From positions 309,973 through 373,972 of the forward strand of contig VTEF01000002.1 of the NCBI GenBank assembly GCA_008180335.1: a stretch of 64,000 nt of DNA, given 5' to 3'. This DNA comes from Priestia megaterium (GTDB lineage Bacteria > Bacillota > Bacilli > Bacillales > Bacillaceae_H). Position numbers and translations under genes: made by a program. Each line of letters starts with the position of its first letter. Within the stretch, counting starts at the first letter, position 1. The notes under the pieces are model-generated. The model was not told the origin of the DNA and did not search any database. It saw only the letters and a program-made list of their open reading frames with translations. Below are positions 25,489 to 34,323 of this stretch, one piece after another.

Positions 25489-27111
25489 TTGCATGATTTA
25501 ATGAATCGGCCTTGGTATCAATTTTATGTAAGCAAAACCGAACTTCAAGTTCCAGAAGTTTCTTTATATGCTCTTTTAGGCGAGGCAGCCAGGCAATACG
25601 CAGACCGAACCGCTGTTATCTATAAACAGACGGAATTGACTTATCGTGAACTAAAGGATCAAGTCGATCGTTTAGCTGCTGCGTGGGAAGAGATAGGGTT
25701 GCAGCAAGGAAAGCGTATCGGATTAATGCTTGGCAATCATCCTGATTACATTATTTCTTATTACGCAGCACAGGCTCTCGGGCTGATTGTCGTTCAAATC
25801 AATCCGCTGTACACGCCGAGAGAGCTGCTGCAAATTGTAAGCGATTCCGAAGTTTCCTATTTGGTGGCAGATGCTACCGCATTAAAAACCGTCCGTGGAG
25901 TATCTGAGCTGTATTTATTTGAGCATATATTCGCCGCAAACATGGGTGCTGATGAAAACCATTCGCTTGTCAGTTTGGCTGAGTTAAAAAAGTATCCGCA
26001 TCATTTAAGAAAACCCGCTTTTGTGTCAGTGCACAATGATGTCGCGGTTATTCAGTACACAGGCGGGACAACTGGAAAAATGAAAGGTGCGATGTTAACG
26101 CATTACGGCTTGGTTGCCAATGTCATTCAAAGCTATGTGATGTACGGGGATCGAATGCTGCTCGGCCAAGAAGTCATTCTAACTGCAATTCCTTTGTATC
26201 ATGTGTATGCGATGACGAGTGCGATGAATTTGGGGATTTATATTGGCGGCACGATTTTATTATTGAGCAAATTTGAAGTCAACGATGTGTTAGAAAATAT
26301 AAAGAAATATCAGCCGACTTTCTTTCCGGGCGTACCGAAAATGTACAATGCGTTTGTGAACCATCCCGAGGTGGAGCGTTACGGATTAGATTGTTTAAAG
26401 CTCTGTTCTTCAGGGTCAGCACCGCTTCCAATAGAGGTACTGAACCGCTTTGAACAACTCACAGGCGCGATGATTAGTGAAGGATTTGGGATGTCAGAAG
26501 CATCGCCAACAACGCATCGCAACCCTTCATTAAAAGGGAGAAAAGTTGGAAGCATCGGTATCCCGATGCCGGGCACCGATTGTCGCATTGTTGATGAGAA
26601 TGGGCAGGAATTACCGCCTAAATGCGTCGGGGAAATGATTATAAAAGGACCGCAAATCATGAAAGGGTATTGGAATAATGAAGAAGAAACATACCATTCG
26701 CTGCAAAACGGCTGGCTGTTTACGGGTGATCTCGCGACGATGGATGAGCAAGGTTATTTTTACATCGTCGGACGCAAGAAAGAAATGGTCATTGTCGGAG
26801 GATTTAATATTTACCCGCAAGAAGTTGAAAGCGTTTTATATGAGCATCCCCATGTGAAAGAAGCGGCTGTTGTAGGTGTTCCAGACGAAGCAAATGGTGA
26901 GGTAGTAAAAGCATATGTTGTGCCAAAAGACGGCTGTGACATTGATTTGGAAGAATTAAAAGGCCACTGCTACTTAAAATTAACACGTTACAAAGTGCCA
27001 AAACAATATGAAATACGAGATTCATTGCCGCGAAATACTGTCGGCAAACTATTAAAACGGCTGCTTATACAAGAAGAGAAGGAGAAGGGAGAGCGAAAAA
27101 GTGCGAATTGA
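25489..27111 (+). CDS. Acyl-CoA synthetase (AMP-forming, FadD-like)
   Basis: Activates a carboxylic acid to its CoA thioester through an acyl-adenylate. The P-loop is YTGGTTGKMKGAMLTHYG, followed by GFGMSEASPTTHRNP, the TGDLATMDEQGYFYIVGRKKE core with Asp and Arg for the hydroxyls of AMP, and the C-terminal catalytic Lys in NTVGKLLKR. The length is 540. The start is TTG 25489, 8 bases after AAAGGAG. The 3' end overlaps the next gene by 11 bases. The annotated class is long-chain acyl-CoA ligase, but medium-chain, aromatic and dicarboxylate ligases share these motifs, so the acid it uses is open. Confidence 0.92.
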   Translation: MHDLMNRPWYQFYVSKTELQVPEVSLYALLGEAARQYADRTAVIYKQTELTYRELKDQVDRLAAAWEEIGLQQGKRIGLMLGNHPDYIISYYAAQALGLIVVQINPLYTPRELLQIVSDSEVSYLVADATALKTVRGVSELYLFEHIFAANMGADENHSLVSLAELKKYPHHLRKPAFVSVHNDVAVIQYTGGTTGKMKGAMLTHYGLVANVIQSYVMYGDRMLLGQEVILTAIPLYHVYAMTSAMNLGIYIGGTILLLSKFEVNDVLENIKKYQPTFFPGVPKMYNAFVNHPEVERYGLDCLKLCSSGSAPLPIEVLNRFEQLTGAMISEGFGMSEASPTTHRNPSLKGRKVGSIGIPMPGTDCRIVDENGQELPPKCVGEMIIKGPQIMKGYWNNEEETYHSLQNGWLFTGDLATMDEQGYFYIVGRKKEMVIVGGFNIYPQEVESVLYEHPHVKEAAVVGVPDEANGEVVKAYVVPKDGCDIDLEELKGHCYLKLTRYKVPKQYEIRDSLPRNTVGKLLKRLLIQEEKEKGERKSAN

Positions 27112-27982
27112 ACAAGTGAAAAAAATAGCGGTGATCGGTTCAGGAACAATGGGTTCGCAAATTGCAATGGTGTGCGCATTAGGAGGGTATTCCGTTGTCT
27201 TGAATGATATTAGCGATGAAAGTCTAGTGAAAGCCAAACAGTCGCTTCAAGGTCATATGAACCGAAGAATAAAAAAAGGCAGATTAACAGAAAAGCAAGT
27301 GCATGACGCGTTTAGCAATCTAACATTTTCTGCTTCATTAGACGAATTAACAGACGTCGATTTTGTCATTGAAGCAATTGTTGAGAAGCTAGAAGTGAAA
27401 CGTGACTTATTTAAAAAGCTAGATGAGATTACCCCGAAGCATGCGATTTTAGCGACAAATAGTTCAACGATTGTCAGTTCAAAAATCGCAGACGTCACGA
27501 AACGTCCTGAAAAGGTATGCAATGTCCATTTCTTTAATCCTGCACTTGTGATGGAACTCGTCGAAGTGGTGCGCGGTCCGCATACGTCAGAAGAGACGGC
27601 GCAAACAGCAGTTGAGTTTGTCAAGCGCATTCAAAAAACACCTGTCTTATTGAAAAAAGAAATCTCTGGCTTTATTGCCAATCGTATTTTAGGAAAATTA
27701 ATGGATGAAGCGGTGTATCTGCTTGAAAACGGCTATGCCGACCATGAAGAAATTGACCTTGTCTGCACGAAAGCGTTAAATCATCCGATCGGTCCATTTG
27801 CACTAATGGATTTAACGGGCATTGATGTGACTTATTTTGTCCGAATGCAGCGTTATCAAGAAAGCGGAAATGAAGCGGATATGCCAGCAAGCATCATCCA
27901 AGAAAAAGTCCGCAACGGAGAACTTGGCCGAAAAACCGGCAAAGGGTTTTACACGTACGATGAGTCAAAAGTAAAAGCATAA
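27101..27982 (+). CDS. 3-hydroxyacyl-CoA dehydrogenase (first copy)
   Basis: An NAD-dependent oxidoreductase for step 3 of beta-oxidation. The dinucleotide fold is IAVIGSGTMGSQIAMVCALGG, the catalytic His is in NVHFFNPALVMELVEVVRG, and the C-terminal domain ends GRKTGKGFYTYDES. It is a stand-alone protein of 293 residues, like 3-hydroxybutyryl-CoA dehydrogenase, without a fused hydratase. The GTG start overlaps the ligase gene, so translation is coupled. A second copy follows after a 141-base gap. Confidence 0.93.
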   Translation: MRIEQVKKIAVIGSGTMGSQIAMVCALGGYSVVLNDISDESLVKAKQSLQGHMNRRIKKGRLTEKQVHDAFSNLTFSASLDELTDVDFVIEAIVEKLEVKRDLFKKLDEITPKHAILATNSSTIVSSKIADVTKRPEKVCNVHFFNPALVMELVEVVRGPHTSEETAQTAVEFVKRIQKTPVLLKKEISGFIANRILGKLMDEAVYLLENGYADHEEIDLVCTKALNHPIGPFALMDLTGIDVTYFVRMQRYQESGNEADMPASIIQEKVRNGELGRKTGKGFYTYDESKVKA

Positions 27983-28126
27983 AGCAAGCAGAGAGTAAAA
28001 CGTGAAGCTTTATACCTTGAGTTTGATACAAAAGAAAACATTTGTGTAGGAGCAGTGAAATCCAGGAAGATAAAGCAGAATGTAAAAAGCATAAAGGAAG
28101 CGTGCAAGCAATAAAGGAGGGATATG

Positions 28127-28999
28127 ATGGTTAAGTATATAAGCGTCATTGGAGCAGGAACGATGGGACGAGGAATTGCTTATACTTGTGCGGCAGCTGG
28201 ATTTTCAGTTGCTGTGCAAGATATCGATTCTACTAATCTCAAGAAATGTCAAGAATACATAGATATTCAATGCCAAAAAGCAATCAGCAAAGGGGTGCTC
28301 TCTGCTGAAGAGGCAAAGAAGTGCTGTAACAATGTCGTCTATACGAAAAGCCTTAAAGAAGCAGCTGAACAAGCAGACTTAGTGATTGAAGCCGTACCTG
28401 AAATCATGTCGCTTAAAATCGAAATATTCAAACAGTTAGATGAGTTTGCTCCGCCGCATGCGATTTTAGCGACGAATACATCGACAATGAGTCCGACAGA
28501 AATTGGCGCTCAAACGAAAAGGCCTTCGCAATGCATTGCGCTTCACTTTTTTAATCCTGTTCCCAAAATGAAGCTTATTGAAGTCATTTGCGGTTTGGAG
28601 ACAGCTGATGAAACCGTGGAAAAAAGCTATACATTTGGCGAAGCGATCGGCAAAGAATGCGTGAAGATTAATGAGTTTCCAGGATTCGCGGTGAGCCGAA
28701 TGAATTGTGTGATTGGGAATGAAGCAATGAAAATGGTGCAAGAAGGTGTTGGGACTGTTGAAGACATTGATAAAGCAATGAAGCTTGGTCTAAATCATCC
28801 AATGGGGCCATTGGAGTTAGCGGATTTAGTCGGGTTAGACACAAGGCTTCGCAATATGGAATATCTTCATCAAACATTAGGCGAACATTATCGGCCTTGT
28901 CCGATTCTGACTAAGTATGTGAAAGCAGGAAGATTAGGCAAGAAAACTGGCAAAGGTTTTTATGAATATAGGAATGAACAACAATTGGTTAAAAAATAG
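28127..28999 (+). CDS. 3-hydroxyacyl-CoA dehydrogenase (second copy)
   Basis: A paralogue of the preceding enzyme, with ISVIGAGTMGRGIAYTCAAAG at the N-terminus and the catalytic His in ALHFFNPVPKMKLIEVICG. The C-terminus carries LGKKTGKGFYEY. It is about 290 residues. ATGATG at 28124 offers two starts; AAAGGAGGG favours 28127. The two copies differ clearly in sequence, which suggests different substrates (for example a CoA thioester of a dicarboxylate and a short-chain one) rather than a recent duplication. Confidence 0.93.
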   Translation: MVKYISVIGAGTMGRGIAYTCAAAGFSVAVQDIDSTNLKKCQEYIDIQCQKAISKGVLSAEEAKKCCNNVVYTKSLKEAAEQADLVIEAVPEIMSLKIEIFKQLDEFAPPHAILATNTSTMSPTEIGAQTKRPSQCIALHFFNPVPKMKLIEVICGLETADETVEKSYTFGEAIGKECVKINEFPGFAVSRMNCVIGNEAMKMVQEGVGTVEDIDKAMKLGLNHPMGPLELADLVGLDTRLRNMEYLHQTLGEHYRPCPILTKYVKAGRLGKKTGKGFYEYRNEQQLVKK

Positions 29000-29014
29000 A
29001 GAGAGGTGACGAGA

Positions 29015-30163
29015 GTGGATTTTACACTTAGTGAGGATATTCAATTTTTAAAACGAAATGTCCGTGACTTTGTTCAAACTGAAGTGGAAGCAGTAGCCAT
29101 GCAGATTGAACAAGAAAATGAAATCCCAAAACGGATTATTGAGATGTCAAAAGAGCTTGGTTTGTTTGGATTAAGCATTCCAGAAGAATATGAAGGGCTT
29201 GGCATTGGAATGGTTGGAAAATGTGCGCTTTATGAAGAAATTGGCGCGACGCATAACGGATATACGACCTTAATCGGTGCTCATACAGGTATTGGAACCG
29301 TCGGGATTGTCGAGATGGGAAATGAAGCGCAAAAGAGAAAGTACTTACCCGCAATGGCAAGAGGTGAAAAAATCGGTGCCTTTGCGTTAACGGAGCCAAG
29401 TGCAGGGTCGAATGCTACAAATTTAAAAACAACGGCTGTAAAAAAAGGTGATAAATACATTTTAAATGGAACGAAGCATTATATCACCAATGCTACAGAA
29501 GCCGATGTGTTTACGGTCATGGCAGTGACTGATTCGAGTAAAGGTGCAAAAGGCATCACGTCATTTATTGTAGAAAAAGATTTTCCAGGTTTTCATGTGG
29601 GTGCGGTTGAACAAAAGATGGGGCTGAGAGGGTCGCATTCTGCTGAAATTATTTTAGAAGATTGCGAGATTCCTGCTGAGAACGTGCTAGGAGAAGAAGG
29701 GCAAGGATATGTCAATGCGTTAAAAATTCTTGCGAATGGCCGGGCGGGGTTGGCTGCCCGCAACCTGGGCTCGTGTCAAAAGCTATTAGACTTAACGGCT
29801 GCATACGCAAAAGAGCGAATTCAATTTGATGTCCCGATCTTTGAACATCAAGCCGTCGCCCATATGATTGCGGAAATGGCAGTTGATGTCGAGTCATTGC
29901 GGTCATTTACGTACCGCGTTGCGTGGATGGTCGATGAAGGGATGAAAGTGATTAAAGAAGCGGCGATGTTAAAGCTGTTTGGGTCTGAAGTGTATAACCG
30001 AGTCGCTGATAAAGCAGTTCAAGTGCACGGAGGAATCGGCTATATTGCGGATTATCCAATCGAACGTTTTTTCAGAGACGCAAGAATTACCCGTATTTAC
30101 GAAGGAACGTCTGAAATTCAAAAGAACATTATTGCCGGTCAGTTGAAAAAAGAATACAGCTAA
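29015..30163 (+). CDS. Acyl-CoA dehydrogenase (second copy)
   Basis: A paralogue of the protein at 24313, 382 residues, with FALTEPSAGSNATNL, QVHGGIGYIADYPIERFFRDARI and the catalytic Glu in RIYEGTSEIQK. The GTG at 29015 gives MDFTLSEDI, the usual family start, and is well spaced to GAGAGG; an in-frame GTG at 29006 is less likely. Two full-length dehydrogenases in one operon recall the pimC/pimD pair of pimelate operons (established in Rhodopseudomonas), although those subunits differ more from each other. Confidence 0.93.
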   Translation: MDFTLSEDIQFLKRNVRDFVQTEVEAVAMQIEQENEIPKRIIEMSKELGLFGLSIPEEYEGLGIGMVGKCALYEEIGATHNGYTTLIGAHTGIGTVGIVEMGNEAQKRKYLPAMARGEKIGAFALTEPSAGSNATNLKTTAVKKGDKYILNGTKHYITNATEADVFTVMAVTDSSKGAKGITSFIVEKDFPGFHVGAVEQKMGLRGSHSAEIILEDCEIPAENVLGEEGQGYVNALKILANGRAGLAARNLGSCQKLLDLTAAYAKERIQFDVPIFEHQAVAHMIAEMAVDVESLRSFTYRVAWMVDEGMKVIKEAAMLKLFGSEVYNRVADKAVQVHGGIGYIADYPIERFFRDARITRIYEGTSEIQKNIIAGQLKKEYS

Positions 30164-30181
30164 CAACAAGGAGGCATAAAA

Positions 30182-31366
30182 ATGGGAGAAGATGTGGTCA
30201 TTATAAGTGCGGTTCGTACTCCAATTGGGCGGTACGGAGGTGCATTTAAAAACATCAGTTCAGGACATTTAGCAAGCACTGTTATTGCAGAAGCGGTAAA
30301 AAGAGCAAATCTAAAGCCAGAGCAAATAGATGAAGTGATTTTTGGCGAAGTGAGGCAAACGACTGAATCATCGAATGTTGCAAGAGTCGCAGCGCTTCGT
30401 GCAGGGGTACCAGAGACATCTCCTGCTTTTACGATTAATCGCTTGTGTGCATCAGGTATGCAAGCTATTGCATCTGCTATTCAGCAAATTCGTTCGGATC
30501 AGGCAAATATCATTGTTGCTGGCGGTACAGAGAATATGAGCCGTGCACCTATTTATATCAGAAATACGCGTTTTGGAGGAGACCAGACAAAACTGGTTGA
30601 TTCAAATCTTGAAAATGGCCAGCAGCCCAAAGAAATATATGGGGATCAGTTAGGGATGGGCATTACAGCTGAAAATGTAGCAGAGCGTTACGGCATTTCA
30701 AGAGAAGACCAAGATGCGTTTGCGGCTGAAAGTCAAAAGCGTGCGGCAAAAGCAATTGAAGCTGGAGCATTTAACGCTGAGATTGTTCCAGTTGAAGTAA
30801 CAGAAAGGAAGCAAGCACTTACGATAGCAAAGGATGAACATCCCCGGCCAGAAACGACCATTGAGAAGCTTTCCAGCTTAAAGTCTGCTTTTAAAGAAGG
30901 CGGGACAGTTACAGCGGGCAATGCGTGCGGTCGAAATGACGGTGCTTCCGCTTTACTATTAATGAAAGAAAGTGAAGCAGAGCGATTGGAGGTAAAACCG
31001 CTCGCAAAAATTGTAGATTGGGCAACAGTAGGTGTATCACCTGAACTGATGGGAATTGGTCCAGTACCTGCCGTTAAGAAATTATTAGAGCGAACGAGTA
31101 AATCAATCGCAGACATCGGTCTGATTGAATTAAATGAAGCATTCGCTTCGCAAGCTTTAGCGGTCATTCGCGAGCTCCATCTTGATGAAAAGAAAGTCAA
31201 TGTTAATGGAGGAGCGATTGCGCTAGGTCATCCAGTAGGATCAACGGGTGCTCGCATTGTGACGACGTTACTTTATGAAATGATTCGACGCAATGAGAAG
31301 TATGGGATTGCAACATTATGTGTCGGCGGAGGCCAAGGGATGGCCATTATGATTGAAACAGTGTAA
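30182..31366 (+). CDS. Thiolase (acetyl-CoA acyltransferase), first copy
   Basis: Cleaves 3-ketoacyl-CoA with CoA to give acetyl-CoA and a shortened acyl-CoA. The nucleophilic Cys is in [14 protein letters not shown]. The catalytic His is in [17 protein letters not shown] and the second Cys in [13 protein letters not shown]. The length is normal (394). AAGGAGG precedes the ATG. A second thiolase follows, so chain shortening and final cleavage may be divided between them. Confidence 0.94.
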   Translation: MGEDVVIISAVRTPIGRYGGAFKNISSGHLASTVIAEAVKRANLKPEQIDEVIFGEVRQTTESSNVARVAALRAGVPETSPAFTINRLCASGMQAIASAIQQIRSDQANIIVAGGTENMSRAPIYIRNTRFGGDQTKLVDSNLENGQQPKEIYGDQLGMGITAENVAERYGISREDQDAFAAESQKRAAKAIEAGAFNAEIVPVEVTERKQALTIAKDEHPRPETTIEKLSSLKSAFKEGGTVTAGNACGRNDGASALLLMKESEAERLEVKPLAKIVDWATVGVSPELMGIGPVPAVKKLLERTSKSIADIGLIELNEAFASQALAVIRELHLDEKKVNVNGGAIALGHPVGSTGARIVTTLLYEMIRRNEKYGIATLCVGGGQGMAIMIETV

Positions 31367-31485
31367 GAGCTGGGACATAGGCAAGACAAGGCGCGGTGTT
31401 CAGTGGAAATCTGCTAAGTATTCGCTGTTGTTTGACAATCTTGGTTTTAAGCAATTGAAAAGATAGATAAATGAGGAGGAATTCG

Positions 31486-32649
31486 ATGAAACAGCCTGTT
31501 ATTGTATCAGCAGTTCGAACAGCAATTGCCAAACAAGGAGGCACACTTGCAAGTATCGATCCATCTGTTTACGGAGCGATTGTTATAAAGGAAGCGGTTA
31601 AGCGTGCTGGCATTAAAGAAGAAGAGATTGAAGATGTGATTTTTGGGAATTGTCTGGCTGGAGGAGGAAATATGGCAAGGCTGACTCTTTTAGAAGCAGG
31701 CTTGCCGATTTCCATTCCCGGACTGACCATTGACCGCCAGTGCGGTTCTGGAATTAATAGCGTTGCCTTGGCTGCTGATCAAATTCGTGCAGGCCGCGGT
31801 GAGGTCTTTTTAGCAGGCGGAACTGAAAGCATGTCACGTTCACCGCATTTGCTTGCTCCGCAAGCAAGAGCATATGACCACATGCCGCCCCAATTTGTCA
31901 AACGGAAGCTTTCACCAGATTGGATAGGCGATCCACCGATGGGGATTACTGCGGAAAATTTAGCGGAGAAATATGAAATATCACGGGCAGAACAAGATGA
32001 GTTTGCGTTAAGAAGCCAGCGAAACATGCAAGCAGCTATGGAAAGCGGCTATTTCACCGAACAAATAGTACCTGTTCCAATCACCAATCGAAAAGGCGAA
32101 ACACAATTGTTTGATCAAGATGAACACCCTCGTGCCAATCTTACATTAGAGAACTTAACAAAGCTTTCGCCTGTTTTTAAAAAAGGAGGAAGTGTCACGG
32201 CAGGAAATTCATCTGGAGTAAATGACGGGGCATCAGCGATTGTCTTGATGACAGAAGACTTGGCAACTGAAAAAGGAGTAGAGGTGCTAGCAAAAGTCAA
32301 AGATTGGGCCGTTGCTGGAGTGGACCCGTCGATCATGGGAATTGGCCCTGTGCCAGCTATTCAAAAAGTGTTGCAGCGAACAGGTTTGTCACTTGATGAT
32401 TTTGACTTGATTGAATTTAATGAAGCCTTTGCGGCTCAAGTACTTGCTTGTAACCGTGAGCTGTCTATGGATTTGGAAAAAGTGAATGTAAACGGCGGAG
32501 CAATTGCTCATGGGCATCCAATTGCAGCAACGGGCTCTATGCTTGTTACGAAACTTGTATACGAAATGAAAAGAAGAGATGCAAAGCGCGGGTTAGTCGC
32601 TGCTTGCATCGGCGGAGGTCAAGGCATTGCATTAGTACTTGAACGGTAG
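31486..32649 (+). CDS. Thiolase (acetyl-CoA acyltransferase), second copy
   Basis: A second thiolase, 387 residues, with the nucleophile in DRQCGSGINSVALA, the His in GGAIAHGHPIAATGSML and the C-terminal CIGGGQGIALVLE. GAGGAGG at 31473-31479 fixes ATG 31486; the in-frame codon at 31471 is upstream of that site. Its substrate motif (GHPIAATG instead of GHPVGSTG) differs from the first copy, which suggests different chain preference. A 119-base gap after the first thiolase contains no clear terminator. Confidence 0.93.
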   Translation: MKQPVIVSAVRTAIAKQGGTLASIDPSVYGAIVIKEAVKRAGIKEEEIEDVIFGNCLAGGGNMARLTLLEAGLPISIPGLTIDRQCGSGINSVALAADQIRAGRGEVFLAGGTESMSRSPHLLAPQARAYDHMPPQFVKRKLSPDWIGDPPMGITAENLAEKYEISRAEQDEFALRSQRNMQAAMESGYFTEQIVPVPITNRKGETQLFDQDEHPRANLTLENLTKLSPVFKKGGSVTAGNSSGVNDGASAIVLMTEDLATEKGVEVLAKVKDWAVAGVDPSIMGIGPVPAIQKVLQRTGLSLDDFDLIEFNEAFAAQVLACNRELSMDLEKVNVNGGAIAHGHPIAATGSMLVTKLVYEMKRRDAKRGLVAACIGGGQGIALVLER

Positions 32650-32703
32650 ACGCTTTCATCAATAGGGAATAAATAATCACTTATAGCGAAAGGGGTATAA
32701 AAG

Positions 32704-33486
32704 ATGCTTGCATTCTCAACAATTGAAATCAAAAAAAGAGGTCAGCTTGCTTATCTCATGATTAACCGTCCAGAACGAAGAAATATGTTAGGAAAAGAAA
32801 CGTTAGAAGAAATTGTCGAAGCGCTTGAACAGTTCAAAAATGACGAGTCTGTTGCATGTGTAGTATTCACGGGAAAAGGAGACAAAGCGTTCGCAGCTGG
32901 AGCGGATATTAATCAACTGCGTGAAAAAACGATGGTGGATGTACTTGGCACAGGGGGCATGCAAGATATTTATAACTTGATTGAAAACTATGAAAAGCCG
33001 ACAATTGCGATGATTAACGGCTATGCGCTTGGAGGAGGCTGCGAATTAGCGATGTCATGTGATATTCGCATTGCGTCTACGAATGCCAAACTGGGCTTGC
33101 CTGAATTGAATTTATCGATTATTCCAAGTGCAGGTGGAACGCAGCGGTTAGTGAGACTAGTCGGGAAGGGAAAAGCGCTTGAAATGATTTTAATGGGAAA
33201 AATTGTGGACGCAGAAGAAGCGCTTCGCATTGGTCTTGTGTCAGAAGTGACAGCCCCTGAAGAATTAGAAGATAAAGTAGAAGAAGCTGCGGCTCAAATA
33301 CTATCGAAAGGACCGCTTGCGGTTAAACTAGCAAAAATTGCTGTGCATTTAGGCGGAGATGCCGATATGAGAACCGGACTAATGCTTGAAAAATTGGCTC
33401 AAGCCGTTCTGTTTTCATCAGAAGATAAATTAGAAGGAACAACGGCATTTTTAGAAAAAAGAAAACCGCGATATCAAGGGAAATAA
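32704..33486 (+). CDS. Enoyl-CoA hydratase/isomerase family protein
   Basis: Step 2 of beta-oxidation: adds water to 2-enoyl-CoA. A crotonase-fold protein of 260 residues. The oxyanion-hole segment is AFAAGADINQLREKT. The two catalytic Glu positions are present, in ALGGGCELAMSCDIRIAS and LGLPELNLSIIPSAGGTQRL. It is the only hydratase in the operon, so it must serve both dehydrogenase pairs. GAAAGGGG precedes the ATG. Confidence 0.93.
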   Translation: MLAFSTIEIKKRGQLAYLMINRPERRNMLGKETLEEIVEALEQFKNDESVACVVFTGKGDKAFAAGADINQLREKTMVDVLGTGGMQDIYNLIENYEKPTIAMINGYALGGGCELAMSCDIRIASTNAKLGLPELNLSIIPSAGGTQRLVRLVGKGKALEMILMGKIVDAEEALRIGLVSEVTAPEELEDKVEEAAAQILSKGPLAVKLAKIAVHLGGDADMRTGLMLEKLAQAVLFSSEDKLEGTTAFLEKRKPRYQGK

Positions 33487-33501
33487 AGGAGGAAATGAAC
33501 A

Positions 33502-33906
33502 TTGTCAGTCACAGTAGCGGATATTCGCAAAAAATTTGAAAGCAATCCATTCTTTTCTCATATTGGATTTGAAGTTGTCGAATTTGAAGAAGGACGCGTC
33601 ATAATCAAGCTCGACATTAAAGACTATTTGCTTAATGTTAATGGAACTTTGCACGGCGGAGTTCACGCTACGATGCTCGATTTTATTTTAGGTATGGTTA
33701 CTCGCACGGTCACAAAAGCAAGAGTGATGACGACTAATTTAACGGTGCATTATTTAGCAAGCTCATCAGCCGGCGAGATTTTTGCAGAAGCAAAAGTGCT
33801 GCAGCAAGGCTATAAGCTCGCATTTGCTGAAGGTGAAGTGAAAGATGCACAAGGACAATTACTGGCCAAAGGAATCGGAACATTTAAACTCATTCGCGAT
33901 GAATAA
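33502..33906 (+). CDS. PaaI-type hotdog thioesterase
   Basis: A 134-residue hotdog-fold protein predicted to hydrolyse acyl-CoA esters. The signature VNGTLHGGVHATMLDFILG carries the HGG turn and the Asp used by PaaI-like enzymes, followed by TTNLTVHYLASS. The TTG start is supported by AAAGGAGG 9 bases upstream. As the last gene of the operon it could rescue trapped CoA, or release a free acid such as glutarate from glutaryl-CoA for GlaH (my inference). Confidence 0.88.
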   Translation: MSVTVADIRKKFESNPFFSHIGFEVVEFEEGRVIIKLDIKDYLLNVNGTLHGGVHATMLDFILGMVTRTVTKARVMTTNLTVHYLASSSAGEIFAEAKVLQQGYKLAFAEGEVKDAQGQLLAKGIGTFKLIRDE

Positions 33907-33945
33907 CCGGAAGCACTCTCTTGCCAAGAATACGTTAAAGAAGAA

Positions 33946-34003
33946 AACGCTTTTGATTCAAGTACGTATTAATCATTCATATTTGAATCAAAAGCGTTCT
34001 ATT
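33946..34003 (+). terminator. Terminator of the beta-oxidation operon
   Basis: AACGCTTTTGATTCAA (33946-33961) pairs perfectly with TTGAATCAAAAGCGTT (33983-33998), followed by a short T/A-rich tract. Confidence 0.8.
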
Positions 34004-34029
34004 ATAAATGGCGAATAGAAGCAGGCAGC

Positions 34030-34047
34030 GAATACAAAAGTGAATCA
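34030..34047 (+). promoter_or_regulatory. Upstream activator site for the transporter gene
   Basis: GAATACAAAAGTGAATCA matches 15 of 18 bases of activator site 1 (24136-24153). It ends 49 bases before the -24 element, much the same spacing as at the beta-oxidation promoter. Confidence 0.65.
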
Positions 34048-34096
34048 TTTTAAGATTGTGTGTCAATGAAATGCTGCTACGTCTGTCTGGTGTATT

Positions 34097-34112
34097 TGGC
34101 ATAGAACTTGCA
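34097..34112 (+). promoter_or_regulatory. Sigma-54 promoter of the MFS transporter gene
   Basis: TGGCATAGAACTTGCA has GG and GC exactly 10 bases apart and matches the -24/-12 consensus TGGCAC-N5-TTGCA closely. Confidence 0.88.
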
Positions 34113-34161
34113 ATTAATTATAGAAAGATCGTTACAAAAATCCGTTTGGTGTGTTTATTTT

Positions 34162-34175
34162 GGTAAGCGGTTACA
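34162..34175 (+). promoter_or_regulatory. Probable cre box downstream of the transporter promoter
   Basis: GGTAAGCGGTTACA fits the CcpA consensus except for the first base. It lies about 40-50 bases past the predicted start site, where bound CcpA would act as a roadblock. Confidence 0.6.
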
Positions 34176-34323
34176 AAAAGGAGGGAAAGCCTTGGGGTGT
34201 TAGGGATAAATGTCATAAATGATTCAAATCCGCTGCTTAAAAAAGAAGAACAAGTGATAATGCTGTAAATAAGTTGGATGAACACAAAAAATGAAGGTGA
34301 TAAAAAAGGAGTGAGGTTGAAGC

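Noticed and set aside
27983-28123. Promoter or terminator between the two hydroxyacyl-CoA dehydrogenase genes
   Set aside because: No -24/-12 element, no good -35/-10 pair and no T-tailed hairpin were found, so the operon probably continues across the gap.
30733-31200. 155-residue minus-strand frame over the first thiolase
   Set aside because: Antisense shadow of a well-supported thiolase; composition rich in Ser/Thr/Ala as expected from reverse-complement codons.
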